Part shown: in pieces, positions 33,906 through 45,391 of the stretch | Layout of the letters: each line of letters opens with the position of its first letter | Numbering within the stretch: the stretch's first letter is position 1 | The notes under the pieces: model-generated | Told to the model about the DNA's origin: nothing | Seen by the model: the letters and a program-made list of their open reading frames with translations, nothing else | The model's database searches: none | Assembly: GCA_945862145.1 (NCBI GenBank) | Contig: CAMAXE010000022.1 | Coordinates: forward strand, 1-64,000 | Direction: 5' to 3' | Length of the DNA: 64,000 nucleotides | Source: Klebsiella pneumoniae | GTDB lineage: Bacteria; Pseudomonadota; Gammaproteobacteria; Pseudomonadales; UBA5518 | Translations under genes and position numbers: made by a program

Positions 33906-34916
33906 ATGGCATCCAGCAACGAACAGTGGCGCCTGATCGCCCGCCCCACCGAAGAGGCAACCCCTGAGCATTTCCGGATCACGCACAGCGAGATCCCCGT
34001 GCCCGGACCCGGCGAGGCGCTGGTAAGGAACATCTACCTCTTCGTGCCGCCGTCAATGCGGCTGTGGATGAACGCGAAAGACAGCTATTTCCCCGCCCAG
34101 GTACTGGGCGAGGTGATGATGGGAATCACGATGGGCGTGGTGGAAAAATCGAATGTGCCGGGCCTAGAACCGGGCACCTACGTGAACGGGATGGGCGGCT
34201 GGCAACACTGGTTTGTGGCGCCCGGAGAGGCCTTGCAGCCGGTGATACCGCACCCGGGTGTGCCGCTTGAGCTCTACCGCACCGTGCTGGATGTGCAGGG
34301 CCTGACCGCCTACGTGGGCGTGACCCAGGTCTGCAAGCCCAAGTCCGGCGAAACCCTCGTGGTGACAGCCGCGGCTGGCAGCGTGGGCTCGCTTGCCTGC
34401 CAGGTCGCGAAGAACATGGGGATTCGGGTGATCGGCATCGCCGGTGGCGAGGCAAAGTGCCGCTGGCTGGTCGAGGAATGTGGCATCGACGCCGCGATCG
34501 ACTACAAATCCGAGGACGTCGGCAGCCGACTTGACGCGCTCGCCCCGAACGGCATCGACGCCGTGTTCGAGAACGTGGGCGGCCCGGTGATGGACCTGAT
34601 CCTCGACCGCATCAACGACCACGCGCGCATCGCACTCTGCGGGCTTATCTCCAGTTACAACACCGACACCACCCAGAGCACCATGTCGCTGATGCAACTG
34701 GTGAACCGTGCGGCCGTGCTGCAGGGTTTCCTGGTCAAGGATTACTTCCACCTTTACGGCGAGATGCTCAGCTCGCTGCAGGCGCAGGTACTGGCGGGCA
34801 AGCTCAAGTACCAGATCGACATTCTGGAGGGTATGGAGAGCGCTCTCGAGGCCATGCACCGCATCTCGACCGGTCGCAACCAGGGTGTGCAGCTGGTGCG
34901 CCTCAGCCCACCCTGA
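33906..34916 (+). CDS. Zinc-free MDR reductase (CurA / leukotriene B4 dehydrogenase-like)
   Basis: 336 residues. The nucleotide-binding motif is AAAGSVGSLACQVAKNMG, followed by VIGIAGGEAKC. The FENVGG and QGFLVKDY stretches are typical of NADP-dependent enone/alkenal reductases. No zinc-binding Cys cluster is present. It reduces activated double bonds of ketones or aldehydes using NADPH. A long hairpin follows 15 bp after the stop. The P450 is transcribed away from it, with a 218-bp shared region. Confidence 0.9.
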   Translation: MASSNEQWRLIARPTEEATPEHFRITHSEIPVPGPGEALVRNIYLFVPPSMRLWMNAKDSYFPAQVLGEVMMGITMGVVEKSNVPGLEPGTYVNGMGGWQHWFVAPGEALQPVIPHPGVPLELYRTVLDVQGLTAYVGVTQVCKPKSGETLVVTAAAGSVGSLACQVAKNMGIRVIGIAGGEAKCRWLVEECGIDAAIDYKSEDVGSRLDALAPNGIDAVFENVGGPVMDLILDRINDHARIALCGLISSYNTDTTQSTMSLMQLVNRAAVLQGFLVKDYFHLYGEMLSSLQAQVLAGKLKYQIDILEGMESALEAMHRISTGRNQGVQLVRLSPP

Positions 34917-34931
34917 GCCTGCCGACACATC

Positions 34932-34962
34932 TCGCTGCGCCGACCATCCGTCGGCGCAGCGA
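34932..34962 (+). terminator. Strong hairpin after the MDR reductase
   Basis: TCGCTGCGCCGAC (34932-34944) pairs with GTCGGCGCAGCGA (34950-34962) over 13 bp, with loop CATCC. It begins 15 bp past the stop. No T tract follows, so termination would be non-classical. Confidence 0.55.
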
Positions 34963-35081
34963 TGGCAGCATCCTGTCAGCCCGAAGGCGGCAATACCTGC
35001 AATTGCCATCCACGCCAGAGCCACTACACTAGCGCGCCGCGGGCCCGAGCCCGGGCAACTTCCGTATCTGCAGGCTCCTCC

Positions 35082-36668
<1,587 letters not shown>

Positions 36669-36674
36669 GTGTCC

Positions 36675-36695
36675 CCGGGCCCGCGAGCGGCCCGG
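36675..36695. terminator. Hairpin between convergent ybiT and rluF
   Basis: CCGGGCC (36675-36681) pairs with GGCCCGG (36689-36695), loop of seven bases, in the 36-bp gap between two convergent genes. It could serve both; no T tract is seen. Confidence 0.4.
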
Positions 36696-36704
36696 ACCCG
36701 CGAC

Positions 36705-37418
36705 TCACCAGTCCTTCACGTCCGGCAGCAATCCGGCCAGTTCGCCATCGGTGAGATTGCGCCAGGCGCCCACCTTCAGCGTGCCGAGGTTAACGTTGAT
36801 GATGCGCACCCGCCGCAACTGGCGCACCCGGTAGCCGAGCACCTCGCTCATCAGGCGGATCTGGCGGTTAAGACCCTGTGTCAGGACGATGCGAAAGCCG
36901 TATTTGGCGAATCTGGACACGCGGCAGGGCTTGGTCATCTGCCGGTGGATCATCACGCCGCGCGCCATGGCGCGCAGGAACTCCTCGGTGATCGGCTGGT
37001 TCACGCCCACGAGATATTCCTTCTCGTGCTCGTTCTCCACACGCAGGATGCGGTTGACGATATCGCCGTTGCTGGTCAACAGGATCAACCCCTCGGAGTC
37101 CTTGTCGAGGCGCCCGATGGGGAAAATCCGCTGCTGGTGGTCAATGAAATCGATGATGTTTCCCTCGATCTCCTGATCCGTGGTGCAGGTGATGCCAACC
37201 GGCTTGTTCAGCGCGATATACACGTGGTTGCGGCGGTTTTTGACCACTGGACGGCGCTTCAACTCCCGCTCGTCCACGCACACCACCATGCCCTCCAGCC
37301 ACTTCGCGCCGGTCGCGGCAACAACTCCATCTAGCGTGACGCGCTGCGCGGTGATCAGTTCGTCGGCCTCACGGCGCGAGCACAGACCCGTTTCGCTGAT
37401 GAATTTGTTCAGTCGCAT
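36705..37418 (-). CDS. rluF: 23S rRNA pseudouridine synthase RluF
   Basis: 237 residues. An N-terminal S4 RNA-binding domain (MRLNKFISETGLCSRREAD) is followed by the RsuA/RluB/E/F-type catalytic core. The active-site aspartate is Asp105 in GRLDKDSEGL. The core motif LNKPVGITCT and late GLNRQIRLM also match. RluF makes pseudouridine at U2604 (and weakly 2605) in 23S rRNA. It begins only 5 bp after dbpA, so both are one transcript, and both act near the peptidyl-transferase region. Confidence 0.92.
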   Translation of the reverse strand: MRLNKFISETGLCSRREADELITAQRVTLDGVVAATGAKWLEGMVVCVDERELKRRPVVKNRRNHVYIALNKPVGITCTTDQEIEGNIIDFIDHQQRIFPIGRLDKDSEGLILLTSNGDIVNRILRVENEHEKEYLVGVNQPITEEFLRAMARGVMIHRQMTKPCRVSRFAKYGFRIVLTQGLNRQIRLMSEVLGYRVRQLRRVRIINVNLGTLKVGAWRNLTDGELAGLLPDVKDW

Positions 37419-37423
37419 GGTGT

Positions 37424-38794
37424 TCAGAGTATCCGTATACGGAAAGTGCGGCCCTTGATCTTGCCGCGGCGCAAGCCTGTCAGCGCCGCCTGCGCGCGCT
37501 CATGGCGGACCGCAACGTAGGCGCGTGTGGGGAAGAGATCAATCTTGCCGATATCCGCCGACAAGAGCCCTGCATCACCCGTCAGCGCGCCGAGGATATC
37601 GCCAGGGCGCAGCTTGTCCTGCTTGCCGCCGTCGATCGCCAGTGTCTGCATCGCTGGCGGCGGCAGGGCTTGCAAGCCCGCGCGTGGCGGGAGATCCGCC
37701 CACTCCACGGGACCGGTCATCGCCGCCTCTATGGGCAGGAGCCGCGGGACATCGCGGTCAGCAACCAGAGTGAGCGCGAGCCCGTCCTCGCCCGCGCGCC
37801 CGGTGCGCCCGATACGGTGCACATGCACTTCCGGCTCGCCCGGAAGCTCCGCCGAAATGACCAGTGACAACGACTTGATATCAAGCCCGCGCGCGGCAAC
37901 ATCCGTGGCCACCAGCACGCGTCGGCTGCCGTTGGCGAACTGCAGCAGGGTTTCGTCACGGTCGCGCTGTTCCAGATCGCCGTGTAGTGCGATGGCGGCG
38001 ATACCTCGCTGGCACAGGGTTTCGGTGAGGTCTCGCACATCGATCTTCATGTTGCAGAACACCAGACAGCTCTGCGGCTGACGCTCGAGCAACAGCGCGA
38101 TCACCGCCTCGGCGCGGGCAGCGTGCTCAACGCGGTAGAACAACTGGCGGATGACACTCTCCTCGGGCGCATCGGCGACGGTAACCGTGGCCGGCGAGCG
38201 CTGAAATCGCGCGCTCAAGGTGCGGATTTCCGTGGGATAGGTAGCGGAGAACAGCCAGGTTTTACGCATCTCCGGCAGGCCGGCCAGGATGCCCTGGATG
38301 ACATCCAGGAAGCCCATGTCCAGCATGCGGTCGGCCTCGTCCAGGACAAGGCTCGCGACCTCATCGAGTGGCAGGGCCTTGCGATCGATCAGCTCCCGTA
38401 TGCGCCCCGGCGTGCCCACAGCAATATGCGGTTCGTGCACCAGCGAGGCCAGCTGCGCACGCACCGGCACGCCCCCGCACAGACTCGACACCTTCACGTT
38501 CGGCATGAAACGCGCCAGCGCGCGGATTTCCTTGGCCACCTGGTCTGCAAGCTCACGGGTAGGACACAGGACGAGCGCCTGCAAGCGGGCACGTTCGGGA
38601 TCCAGGCCCGCAAGCAGCGCCAGACCAAAGGCTGCCGTCTTGCCACTGCCGGTGCGCGCCTGCGCGAGCACATCCTGACCGGCGAGCATGGGCGGCAGCG
38701 CGGCGGACTGGACGGGCGTGGTCATCGAGTAGCCAAGCGCGGCCACGGACTGCAGCAACGCCCGGGGAAGATCGAGTTCAGTGAATTCTGTCAT
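37424..38794 (-). CDS. dbpA: ATP-dependent 23S rRNA helicase DbpA
   Basis: 456 residues. The DEAD-box core shows ARTGSGKT (46-53), PTRELADQ, GTPGR, DEAD (152-155), SAT (183-185), ARGLDI and HRIGRTGRAG. The C-terminal 75 residues form the DbpA RNA-recognition domain (LRPGDILGALTGDAGL, ARVA-like VAVRHERAQAAL), which targets hairpin 92 of 23S rRNA. DbpA helps late 50S assembly. First gene of the dbpA-rluF operon. Confidence 0.94.
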   Translation of the reverse strand: MTEFTELDLPRALLQSVAALGYSMTTPVQSAALPPMLAGQDVLAQARTGSGKTAAFGLALLAGLDPERARLQALVLCPTRELADQVAKEIRALARFMPNVKVSSLCGGVPVRAQLASLVHEPHIAVGTPGRIRELIDRKALPLDEVASLVLDEADRMLDMGFLDVIQGILAGLPEMRKTWLFSATYPTEIRTLSARFQRSPATVTVADAPEESVIRQLFYRVEHAARAEAVIALLLERQPQSCLVFCNMKIDVRDLTETLCQRGIAAIALHGDLEQRDRDETLLQFANGSRRVLVATDVAARGLDIKSLSLVISAELPGEPEVHVHRIGRTGRAGEDGLALTLVADRDVPRLLPIEAAMTGPVEWADLPPRAGLQALPPPAMQTLAIDGGKQDKLRPGDILGALTGDAGLLSADIGKIDLFPTRAYVAVRHERAQAALTGLRRGKIKGRTFRIRIL

Positions 38795-39014
38795 GCCCCA
38801 TTATGGTGTCGCGGCGCCGGCAACGGGGGAAATCACGGGGGGAAAAGGTCGGCAAGATCCATTGCCTCACAGGCCGCACCCACACGCTCCGCCAGGTGAC
38901 TCCAACGTGCGGTGCTCAACATAAAACCGTCACCAGACGGTCATTTGCCGTGGTCATGCTGCTAAGCGATTGCCGATCCGGCAGTCGATACCACCCACCA
39001 ACAAGGATTCCCAC

Positions 39015-40466
39015 ATGCGCCGTCTTACCCTGGCAAGCGCCGTGCTAGCCGCATCCCTATCCAGCCTGACGCAGGCCGCCGAACCCGTGCTCGGTTTCAC
39101 TAAACTCTGGACTTATGGTCACACCACAGCGGGCCAGGTATCGGAAATTCCCGCCTTCGACAGCAAGACAAACACGCTCTGGATTGCCGGAGTGGTGGGT
39201 GTGGACGTGCTCAATGCCGCCACCGGTGCGCTGCTGAAGCACATCGACGTGACGCCGTGGGGCTATGTGAACGGCGTGGCCATCCGCAATGGACTGGCCG
39301 TCTTCGCCGTCGAGGCTACAACGGATCGTCGTAACCCGGGCAGCGTGCTGTTCTTCGACACCGCCACGCGTGAGCCCTCCACGCGCGGTCCCTGGAGCGG
39401 AGCCCTGCCCTGGCAGGTGTCCACAGGCGCCCTCCCCGACATGATCACGTTCACCCCCGACGGACGGAAACTGCTGGTCCCCAACGAAGCCACGCCGAAC
39501 GCCGTAGGCGACGCTCCTTACATCACGCCGGATCCCGCGGGCAGCGTGAGCATTATCGACGTGCGTACGCGCACGCTCCTCGCCACGGCAGGCTTCGACG
39601 GCGTGCCGCAAGTGGGCAAAAACCTGCGTACCAATACGGGCATGGACTTCGAACCCGAGTACATCGCGGTGGACCCCAAGAGTCGCATGGCCTACGTCAC
39701 GCTGCAGGAAGCAAACGCGATGGGCGTTTTGGACCTGTCGCAGAATGCTTTTTCGGAAGTCATTGGCCTGGGCGCGAAGGACTTCAGCCTGCCGGGCAAT
39801 GAGATCGACCCCAAGGACAACGATGCCGCGGTGAACTTCCGCTCCGTTGCCGTGAAGGGCCTCTACACGCCGGACGGCATTGCCACCTTCGCATCAGAAG
39901 GCCAGACCTATCTCGTCATGGCAAACGAAGGCGATTACCGCGAAGACAACGCCGATCGCTCCACGGCCACGGCCTTCGGCGGCATCACGCCGCTCGACCG
40001 GCTGCGCGTATCCAACAAGGACAGCGTGACCGGCGATCTCGTCACACTGGGCGCGCGCTCGTTCTCGATCCGCGACACTGCGGGCAATCTGGTCTTCGAC
40101 AGCGGCAACACGCTGGAGACCGAAGCCAACGCCCGCGGCATTTATGACGACGGCCGCAGCCGCGACAAGGGTGTGGAACCCGAAGGCGTGGCGATCATGA
40201 AGATGGAGGACCGCATCTACGCCTTCATCGGCCTGGAGCGCACCACGAGCAGCGCAGTAGCGGTCTTTGACATCACCGTGCCGGCAGATGCGCGCTTCGT
40301 GGACATGATCGTGACCGTGGGCGACAAGGCACCGGAAGGCCTTGCTGCCTTTAAGTACCGCGGCAAGAACTATTTGGCGATATCCAACGAGACGGTGGCT
40401 GCAGGCGCCACCACCAGCAACACCACGCTATATAGCCTCGACGTCTCCGAGGTTGAGTCCGACTGA
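39015..40466 (+). CDS. Secreted choice-of-anchor-I-like beta-propeller protein
   Basis: 483 residues from ATG 39015, with AAGGA upstream. A signal peptide (TLASAVLAASLSSLTQA) precedes a repetitive beta-rich body: TNTLWIAGVVGVDVLNAATG, GSVSIIDVRTRT, AVAVFDITVPADARFVD. DNDAAVNFRSVAVKGLYTPDGIA and GVEPEGVAI are like the choice-of-anchor I or phytase-like esterase domain of secreted and surface proteins. Substrate and anchoring are not determined: no LPxTG or PEP-CTERM tail is present, so it is probably periplasmic. A strong hairpin follows. Confidence 0.78.
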   Translation: MRRLTLASAVLAASLSSLTQAAEPVLGFTKLWTYGHTTAGQVSEIPAFDSKTNTLWIAGVVGVDVLNAATGALLKHIDVTPWGYVNGVAIRNGLAVFAVEATTDRRNPGSVLFFDTATREPSTRGPWSGALPWQVSTGALPDMITFTPDGRKLLVPNEATPNAVGDAPYITPDPAGSVSIIDVRTRTLLATAGFDGVPQVGKNLRTNTGMDFEPEYIAVDPKSRMAYVTLQEANAMGVLDLSQNAFSEVIGLGAKDFSLPGNEIDPKDNDAAVNFRSVAVKGLYTPDGIATFASEGQTYLVMANEGDYREDNADRSTATAFGGITPLDRLRVSNKDSVTGDLVTLGARSFSIRDTAGNLVFDSGNTLETEANARGIYDDGRSRDKGVEPEGVAIMKMEDRIYAFIGLERTTSSAVAVFDITVPADARFVDMIVTVGDKAPEGLAAFKYRGKNYLAISNETVAAGATTSNTTLYSLDVSEVESD

Positions 40467-40480
40467 TCCTTTACTGGAGC

Positions 40481-40509
40481 GGGGCGCCGGGTATCAAACC
40501 CGGCGCCCC
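40481..40509 (+). terminator. Terminator hairpin after the beta-propeller gene
   Basis: GGGGCGCCGGG (40481-40491) pairs with CCCGGCGCCCC (40499-40509), 11 perfect base pairs with a TATCAAA loop. Only a weak T-containing stretch (TGTGTCTG) follows. Confidence 0.6.
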
Positions 40510-40562
40510 TGTGTCTGCACCAGAGGCATTCGCCTGAACAGGCCGGTTAATGCGAACAAGGC

Positions 40563-40584
40563 CTGAGGCCTTGGCGGGCCTCAG
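40563..40584 (-). terminator. Hairpin overlapping the fhs stop
   Basis: CTGAGGCC (40563-40570) pairs with GGCCTCAG (40577-40584), loop TTGGCG. On the minus strand the stem includes the fhs stop codon and is followed by CCTTGTT. Confidence 0.35.
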
Positions 40585-42254
40585 AACAGCCCGATGATCT
40601 TGCCGTTTTCGTCGATGTCGATGTGATCCGCCGAAGGAACTTTCGGCAGGCCTGGCATCGTCATGATGTCGCCACAGACCATGACAACGAACTCCGCACC
40701 GGCGGCAAGCCGCACCTCACGGACGTTGACCACATGACCCGAGGGCGCACCCTTCAGGGACGGATCGGTGGAGAACGAGTACTGCGTTTTGGCCACGCAC
40801 ACGGGGTAGTGGCCGTAGCCTGCCTCCTGCAGTTGCTTGATCTGCTGGCGTACTTTCGAGTCCGCGGTGATGTCGGAGGCGCCGTAAATCTTGGTGGCGA
40901 TCGCCTTCATCTTGTCCCAGAGCGACATCGACTCCTCGTAGACAAAGGTGTGTTTGCCCCGGTTTTTCTCGATCGTCTCGACCACGGCATGAGCGAGGTC
41001 CGTGGCACCGGCGCCACCCTCAGCCCAGTGGCGGGCGAGGATGACCGGCGCGTCGTGTTTGGCCATGCGGTCCTTGAGGAGCGCCACCTCAGCGTCGGTG
41101 TCGGTGGTGCGGTGGTTGATGGCAATCACGCAGGGCAGACCGTAGTGGTCGCGGATGTTGTGGAGGTGCCGCTCAAGGTTAACGATGCCCTTGTCTAGCG
41201 CTGCCAGGTTCTCGGAGCTCATTTCCTTGAGATCACAGCCGCCGTGGAACTTGAGCGCGCGTATCGTGGCCACGAGCACCACGGCCGAGGGGCTAATGCC
41301 CGACTTGCGGCACTTGATGTCGATGAACTTCTCGGCGCCCAAATCAGCGCCGAAGCCCGCCTCGGTCACCACGTAATCGGCAAGTTTCAACCCGGCCTTG
41401 GTGGCAAGCACGGAGTTGCAGCCGTGGGCGATGTTGGCGAAGGGGCCACCGTGGATGATGGCCGCGTTGTTCTCGAGCGTCTGCACGAGGTTAGGCTTCA
41501 GCGCTTCGCGCAGCAGCACGGTCATGGCGCCGGCGGCGTTCAGCTCGCGCGCCTGGACGGGGCGCTGGCTGCGGGTGTAGCCGATCACGATGTTCCCGAG
41601 GCGCTCCTTGAGATCGTTCAGGCTGGTCGCGAGACAGAAGATCGCCATGACCTCGGAGGCGACGACGATGTCGAAACCGTCCTGCCGCGGATACCCGTTG
41701 CCGGGGCCGCCGAGGGAGCAGGTGATATCGCGCAGGGCGCGGTCGTTCATGTCCATCACACGCTTCCACGCGATGCGACGCACGTCGATATCGAGGGCGT
41801 TGCCGTGATGGATATGGTTGTCGATGAGTGCCGCAAGCAGGTTATTGGCAAGACCGATGGCGTTGAAATCGCCGGTGAAGTGGAGGTTGATGTCCTCCAT
41901 GGGCACGACCTGGGCCATGCCGCCGCCGGCCGCACCGCCCTTCATGCCGAAGACCGGGCCCAGGCTCGGCTCACGCAGACAGATGAGCGCTTTCTTGCCA
42001 ATCTTGTTCAGTGCATCACCCAGACCGACCGTGGTGGTGGTCTTGCCCTCGCCGGCCGGGGTGGGGCTGATGGCGGTCACGAGAATCAGCTTGCCGTCCG
42101 GACGATCAGCCAGGCTGTCGATGTAGTCGAGTGCGATCTTCGCCTTGTACTTGCCGTACTGATCCAGTGAGTCCTGCGGAATCCCGAGCCGCGCAGCGAC
42201 CTCGGTGACGGGATGCATGGTGGCAGCCTGTGCAATCTCGATATCGGAACGCAT
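40581..42254 (-). CDS. fhs: Formate--tetrahydrofolate ligase
   Basis: 557 residues from ATG 42254, with AAGGAG upstream; a longer frame from 42326 is unlikely. The ATP loop is [11 protein letters not shown] (65-75). [11 protein letters not shown] and the [18 protein letters not shown] region match the family. The enzyme makes 10-formyl-THF from formate, ATP and THF in the cytoplasm. It stands alone here, with no folD or glycine-cleavage gene next to it. Together with formate release from demethylation or cleavage reactions it would feed one-carbon metabolism; the neighbours do not say which. Confidence 0.96.
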   Translation of the reverse strand: MRSDIEIAQAATMHPVTEVAARLGIPQDSLDQYGKYKAKIALDYIDSLADRPDGKLILVTAISPTPAGEGKTTTTVGLGDALNKIGKKALICLREPSLGPVFGMKGGAAGGGMAQVVPMEDINLHFTGDFNAIGLANNLLAALIDNHIHHGNALDIDVRRIAWKRVMDMNDRALRDITCSLGGPGNGYPRQDGFDIVVASEVMAIFCLATSLNDLKERLGNIVIGYTRSQRPVQARELNAAGAMTVLLREALKPNLVQTLENNAAIIHGGPFANIAHGCNSVLATKAGLKLADYVVTEAGFGADLGAEKFIDIKCRKSGISPSAVVLVATIRALKFHGGCDLKEMSSENLAALDKGIVNLERHLHNIRDHYGLPCVIAINHRTTDTDAEVALLKDRMAKHDAPVILARHWAEGGAGATDLAHAVVETIEKNRGKHTFVYEESMSLWDKMKAIATKIYGASDITADSKVRQQIKQLQEAGYGHYPVCVAKTQYSFSTDPSLKGAPSGHVVNVREVRLAAGAEFVVMVCGDIMTMPGLPKVPSADHIDIDENGKIIGLF

Positions 42255-42640
42255 GTCTTCTCCTTGTCCCCGCAGGGGGGCTGGATGCAGTAGAGTCGCC
42301 GGGCGCTTGGACGCCAGAGGGACCAATCAATCGCGGCGCATTTTAGTCGAGAGCTTCCACGGGGAGCAACGCGAAGGGGGCGCTGCGCGCCGTACGAATG
42401 ACCGATTAACGCGCTGTTTCCATGAAAGTTTTTTAGCGACCGGTAAGTTTTCTGTGGCTTTGTGGCGCTGTTGGCTGACGCACACCACCCCGGCTATTAC
42501 CGTCTATTCCCAAGCTAATCAAAATTGACAGATCACGGCGAGCACATTCACCCTGACGCGCCATTTGACGTGGTCCCTCCGAACTCGATGGGACCGTCGT
42601 CGGAATCTCCCAACTGTCGAACTCCTCGGACGAATGCACT
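42255..42640. other. Divergent promoter region, fhs / TonB-dependent receptor
   Basis: 386 bp with lower G+C than the surroundings in its centre (42420-42530). It holds the fhs promoter described separately. A perfect TTGACA at 42525-42530 could be a -35 for the receptor, but no matching -10 stands 16-18 bp on. I see no riboswitch-like structure. Confidence 0.45.
42340..42369 (-). promoter_or_regulatory. Candidate sigma-70 promoter of fhs
   Basis: On the minus strand TTGCTC (42369-42364) and TAAAAT (42345-42340) are separated by 18 bp. This gives a leader of roughly 80 bases before the fhs ATG. Confidence 0.4.
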
Positions 42641-45256
42641 ATGAAGCGGAAACACCCACTCGCAGTGGCCGTACGCCTCGCCATCAGCAGCCTCGCTGTC
42701 GCGCTCGCCGCACCCTCGACAGCGCAGCCCGGCGACATAGAGGAGATCGTGATCACCGGCTCGCGCATCGTGCGCAGCAACCTCGACAGCCCATCGCCGA
42801 TCGTCAGCGTCAACCGCGACGACATCGACCGCTCTGGCTACGCCAACCTGCAACAACTCATGGAAACACTGCCGGTTTCCGGCAACGGCACCTTCTCGAC
42901 CCGCGGCAACAACCAGGACTCCACCGCCAATGGCACGGCGGCGATCAGCCTGCGTGGCCTCGGCGCTGATGCAACGCTGGTGCTGGTGAACGGCCGGCGC
43001 GTGCAGATGAGCCCGTTCGCGCAGGACATCACCACCAGCTTCGTCGACATCAACAGCATCCCGGTGGCTGCGATCGAGCGCGTGGAGATATTGAAGGATG
43101 GTGCCTCAGCGGTTTATGGCTCCGATGCTGTCGCAGGCGTCGTCAACGTGGTGCTGCGCCGCGATTTCGAGGGCTTCGAGGTCAGCGGCAGCTACGGCGA
43201 TGCGTCGGGTGACATGAATGAGACCAACGTCTCGGCCATCTGGGGCATCAACGGCGAGGACGCCAACCTCACGATCGTCTACGACTACTTCAGCAACACC
43301 ACGCTGCGCAACGCCGAGCGCGGCAACCTCGGCAGTGCCAACCAGTCGGGTAATGGTGGCGAGGACTTACGCTCCTCGCGCAGCTCGCCAGGCCGCTACA
43401 CGATCAATGGCGACACGCGCATCGACCCGGCCTGCCCGCCGGATCGAACGGCCGACGCGAACTGCCTGTTCGACTACGGCCCCTACAATCTGCTGGAGCC
43501 CGAGTCCAATCGCACGGGCCTGCTGATCAGCGGCTTCCAGGGGCTTGGCGGCGGAATAGAAGTGTTCACGGAAATCGGGGTGCAGCACAATGAGTCGATC
43601 GCTCAGGGCGCGCCCGCGCCGCTTGACGCCGGCGCCGGGCTCACGGTTCCTGCGAACAATCCGTACAGCCCATTCGTAACCAACGAGATCATCGGCATCC
43701 AGCGTTACCGCACCCTCGACGCGGGGGCGCGCCGCTGGGACATCGAGGGCGACACCCTGCGCGGCGTGCTCGGCCTGCGCGGCGAATTCGCGGAGGTGTG
43801 GAAGTGGGAGGCCGCCGCCCAGTGGGCGCGCAGCAAGTCCGAGCAGACCGGGGACCGCGGCATGGGCTGGGTGCGTACGGATTTCCTGCAGCAGGAGATC
43901 AACGCCGGTCGTTACAACCCCTTCGGCCTGAACCCCCAGAATGAGCAGTCGGTGATCAACGCGATCCAGACCAGCCTGGTGCGTCGCGGCGAGTCCAACA
44001 TGAAAGGCATCGACCTGTCGCTCACCGGCGACCTGTTCGACATGGCAGACGGCACGGCCAAGATGGCCGCCGGCGTGGAGTATCGCAAGGAGGATGTCGA
44101 TGACCAGCCCGACGACCAGTTCGTCCGCGGCCTGATCTATGGCACCGAGGCAGTATCGGCGTCGGCTGCCCGCGATATCACGTCCGCTTACGTCGAATTC
44201 TCGCTTCCGTTGTTCGACGGTTTCGAACTCGCGCTGGCCGGCCGTTACGACGACTACAGTGACTTCGGCAGCACCTGGAACCCCAAGATCGCGGCACGCT
44301 GGGCGCCGATCGGGATGCTCTCGCTACGCGCATCGTGGGGCACTGGCTTCCGCGCACCATCGCTGGCCCAGATCGGCCTCGGACCCTCGCAGGAGTCGCA
44401 GTTTTTCGAGGACACCTACGCCTGCGCGGACAACCCCGCGTACTGCGGCGTACTCGACAATACGCTGGTATTCGGCGGCAACCCCGACCTCGATGCCGAG
44501 GACTCAGAGAGTCTCAACGTCGGCATCCAGCTCGAGCCGGCGCAGGACCTGAACTTCACCCTCGACTGGTGGCGGATCGAGCAGGACGACAAGATCGACG
44601 AAGTGGCCTTCGGGTACATCTACGAGCAGAACTGCGCCGTGCAGAACAGCCCGATCTGCATGCGCCTGCCCCCCCTGCCCGGCGACACACTGGGCGAGCT
44701 GGACGGGCTTAACGTCAGCTTCATCAACATCGGCGAACAGAACGCCGAGGGCCTGGACTTCGGCGCCTACTACAACGTACCGATCATGGGCGGCGAGCTC
44801 CGCCTGGGCGTCGACTACTCCTACCTGCTCGAGTTCGAGAAGGTGGAACTCAACGCCGCGGGCACGGGCTTCTCCAGTCGCGCGCTGGCGGGCGAGTACG
44901 AGTACCCCGAGCACCGCTGGGCGTTCAACGTGGACTGGGGCACTGACGCATGGGGCCTACACTCGGTCGTGAACTACGTGGGCGAATTCGAGGATCAGCC
45001 GGATATCGACTTCGATGGTACGCTGGACTACGACCAGAACAGCACGAAGAAAGTCGATTCTTTCGTCACCTGGAATCTACAGTTCCGCTACACCGGGATC
45101 AAAAACACGCTGCTCTCGCTCGGCGCCGACAATGTCCTTGACGAAGGTCCTCCATTCGCCGTGGGCGACGGCGACGCCGATCTGTACGGCTATGTGTCCA
45201 GCCAGCACAACCCCCGCGGGCGCTTCATCTACGCGAGAGGGAGCTACCGCTTCTGA
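42641..45256 (+). CDS. TonB-dependent receptor
   Basis: 871 residues. A signal peptide (1-28) leads directly to the TonB-box-like EEIVITGSRI and a plug domain with ISLRGLGADATLVLVNGRR and RVEILKDGASAVYGSDAVAG. A 22-strand barrel follows and ends in phenylalanine (GSYRF). Four cysteines in the early loops (PACPPDRTADANC) and two pairs near 590-660 may form loop disulfides. There is no STN domain, so no anti-sigma signalling is expected. The ligand is unknown. Receptors of this lineage in marine gammaproteobacteria often take up oligomers or hydrophobic ligands. It is 135 bp upstream of the photolyase-like gene. Confidence 0.93.
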   Translation: MKRKHPLAVAVRLAISSLAVALAAPSTAQPGDIEEIVITGSRIVRSNLDSPSPIVSVNRDDIDRSGYANLQQLMETLPVSGNGTFSTRGNNQDSTANGTAAISLRGLGADATLVLVNGRRVQMSPFAQDITTSFVDINSIPVAAIERVEILKDGASAVYGSDAVAGVVNVVLRRDFEGFEVSGSYGDASGDMNETNVSAIWGINGEDANLTIVYDYFSNTTLRNAERGNLGSANQSGNGGEDLRSSRSSPGRYTINGDTRIDPACPPDRTADANCLFDYGPYNLLEPESNRTGLLISGFQGLGGGIEVFTEIGVQHNESIAQGAPAPLDAGAGLTVPANNPYSPFVTNEIIGIQRYRTLDAGARRWDIEGDTLRGVLGLRGEFAEVWKWEAAAQWARSKSEQTGDRGMGWVRTDFLQQEINAGRYNPFGLNPQNEQSVINAIQTSLVRRGESNMKGIDLSLTGDLFDMADGTAKMAAGVEYRKEDVDDQPDDQFVRGLIYGTEAVSASAARDITSAYVEFSLPLFDGFELALAGRYDDYSDFGSTWNPKIAARWAPIGMLSLRASWGTGFRAPSLAQIGLGPSQESQFFEDTYACADNPAYCGVLDNTLVFGGNPDLDAEDSESLNVGIQLEPAQDLNFTLDWWRIEQDDKIDEVAFGYIYEQNCAVQNSPICMRLPPLPGDTLGELDGLNVSFINIGEQNAEGLDFGAYYNVPIMGGELRLGVDYSYLLEFEKVELNAAGTGFSSRALAGEYEYPEHRWAFNVDWGTDAWGLHSVVNYVGEFEDQPDIDFDGTLDYDQNSTKKVDSFVTWNLQFRYTGIKNTLLSLGADNVLDEGPPFAVGDGDADLYGYVSSQHNPRGRFIYARGSYRF

Positions 45257-45264
45257 TCTCAGCT

Positions 45265-45289
45265 GCAGTCGACTGATCCCCTCGACTGC
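45265..45289 (+). terminator. Hairpin after the TonB-dependent receptor
   Basis: GCAGTCGA (45265-45272) pairs with TCGACTGC (45282-45289), loop of nine bases, nine bases after the receptor stop. No T tract, so it is weak evidence for termination. Confidence 0.35.
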
Positions 45290-45391
45290 TGACGGTCCGC
45301 CGACAGGCGGGTCTGCGCTGATGAAAAATCTAAGACCTGACCCCGGCTCTCAGCCGTACATACGGCAACCCTAGCGGAGACCGCAGCACGC

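Noticed and set aside
42255-42640. Riboswitch upstream of fhs
   Set aside because: The leader has no conserved folate, glycine or SAM riboswitch core that I can recognise.
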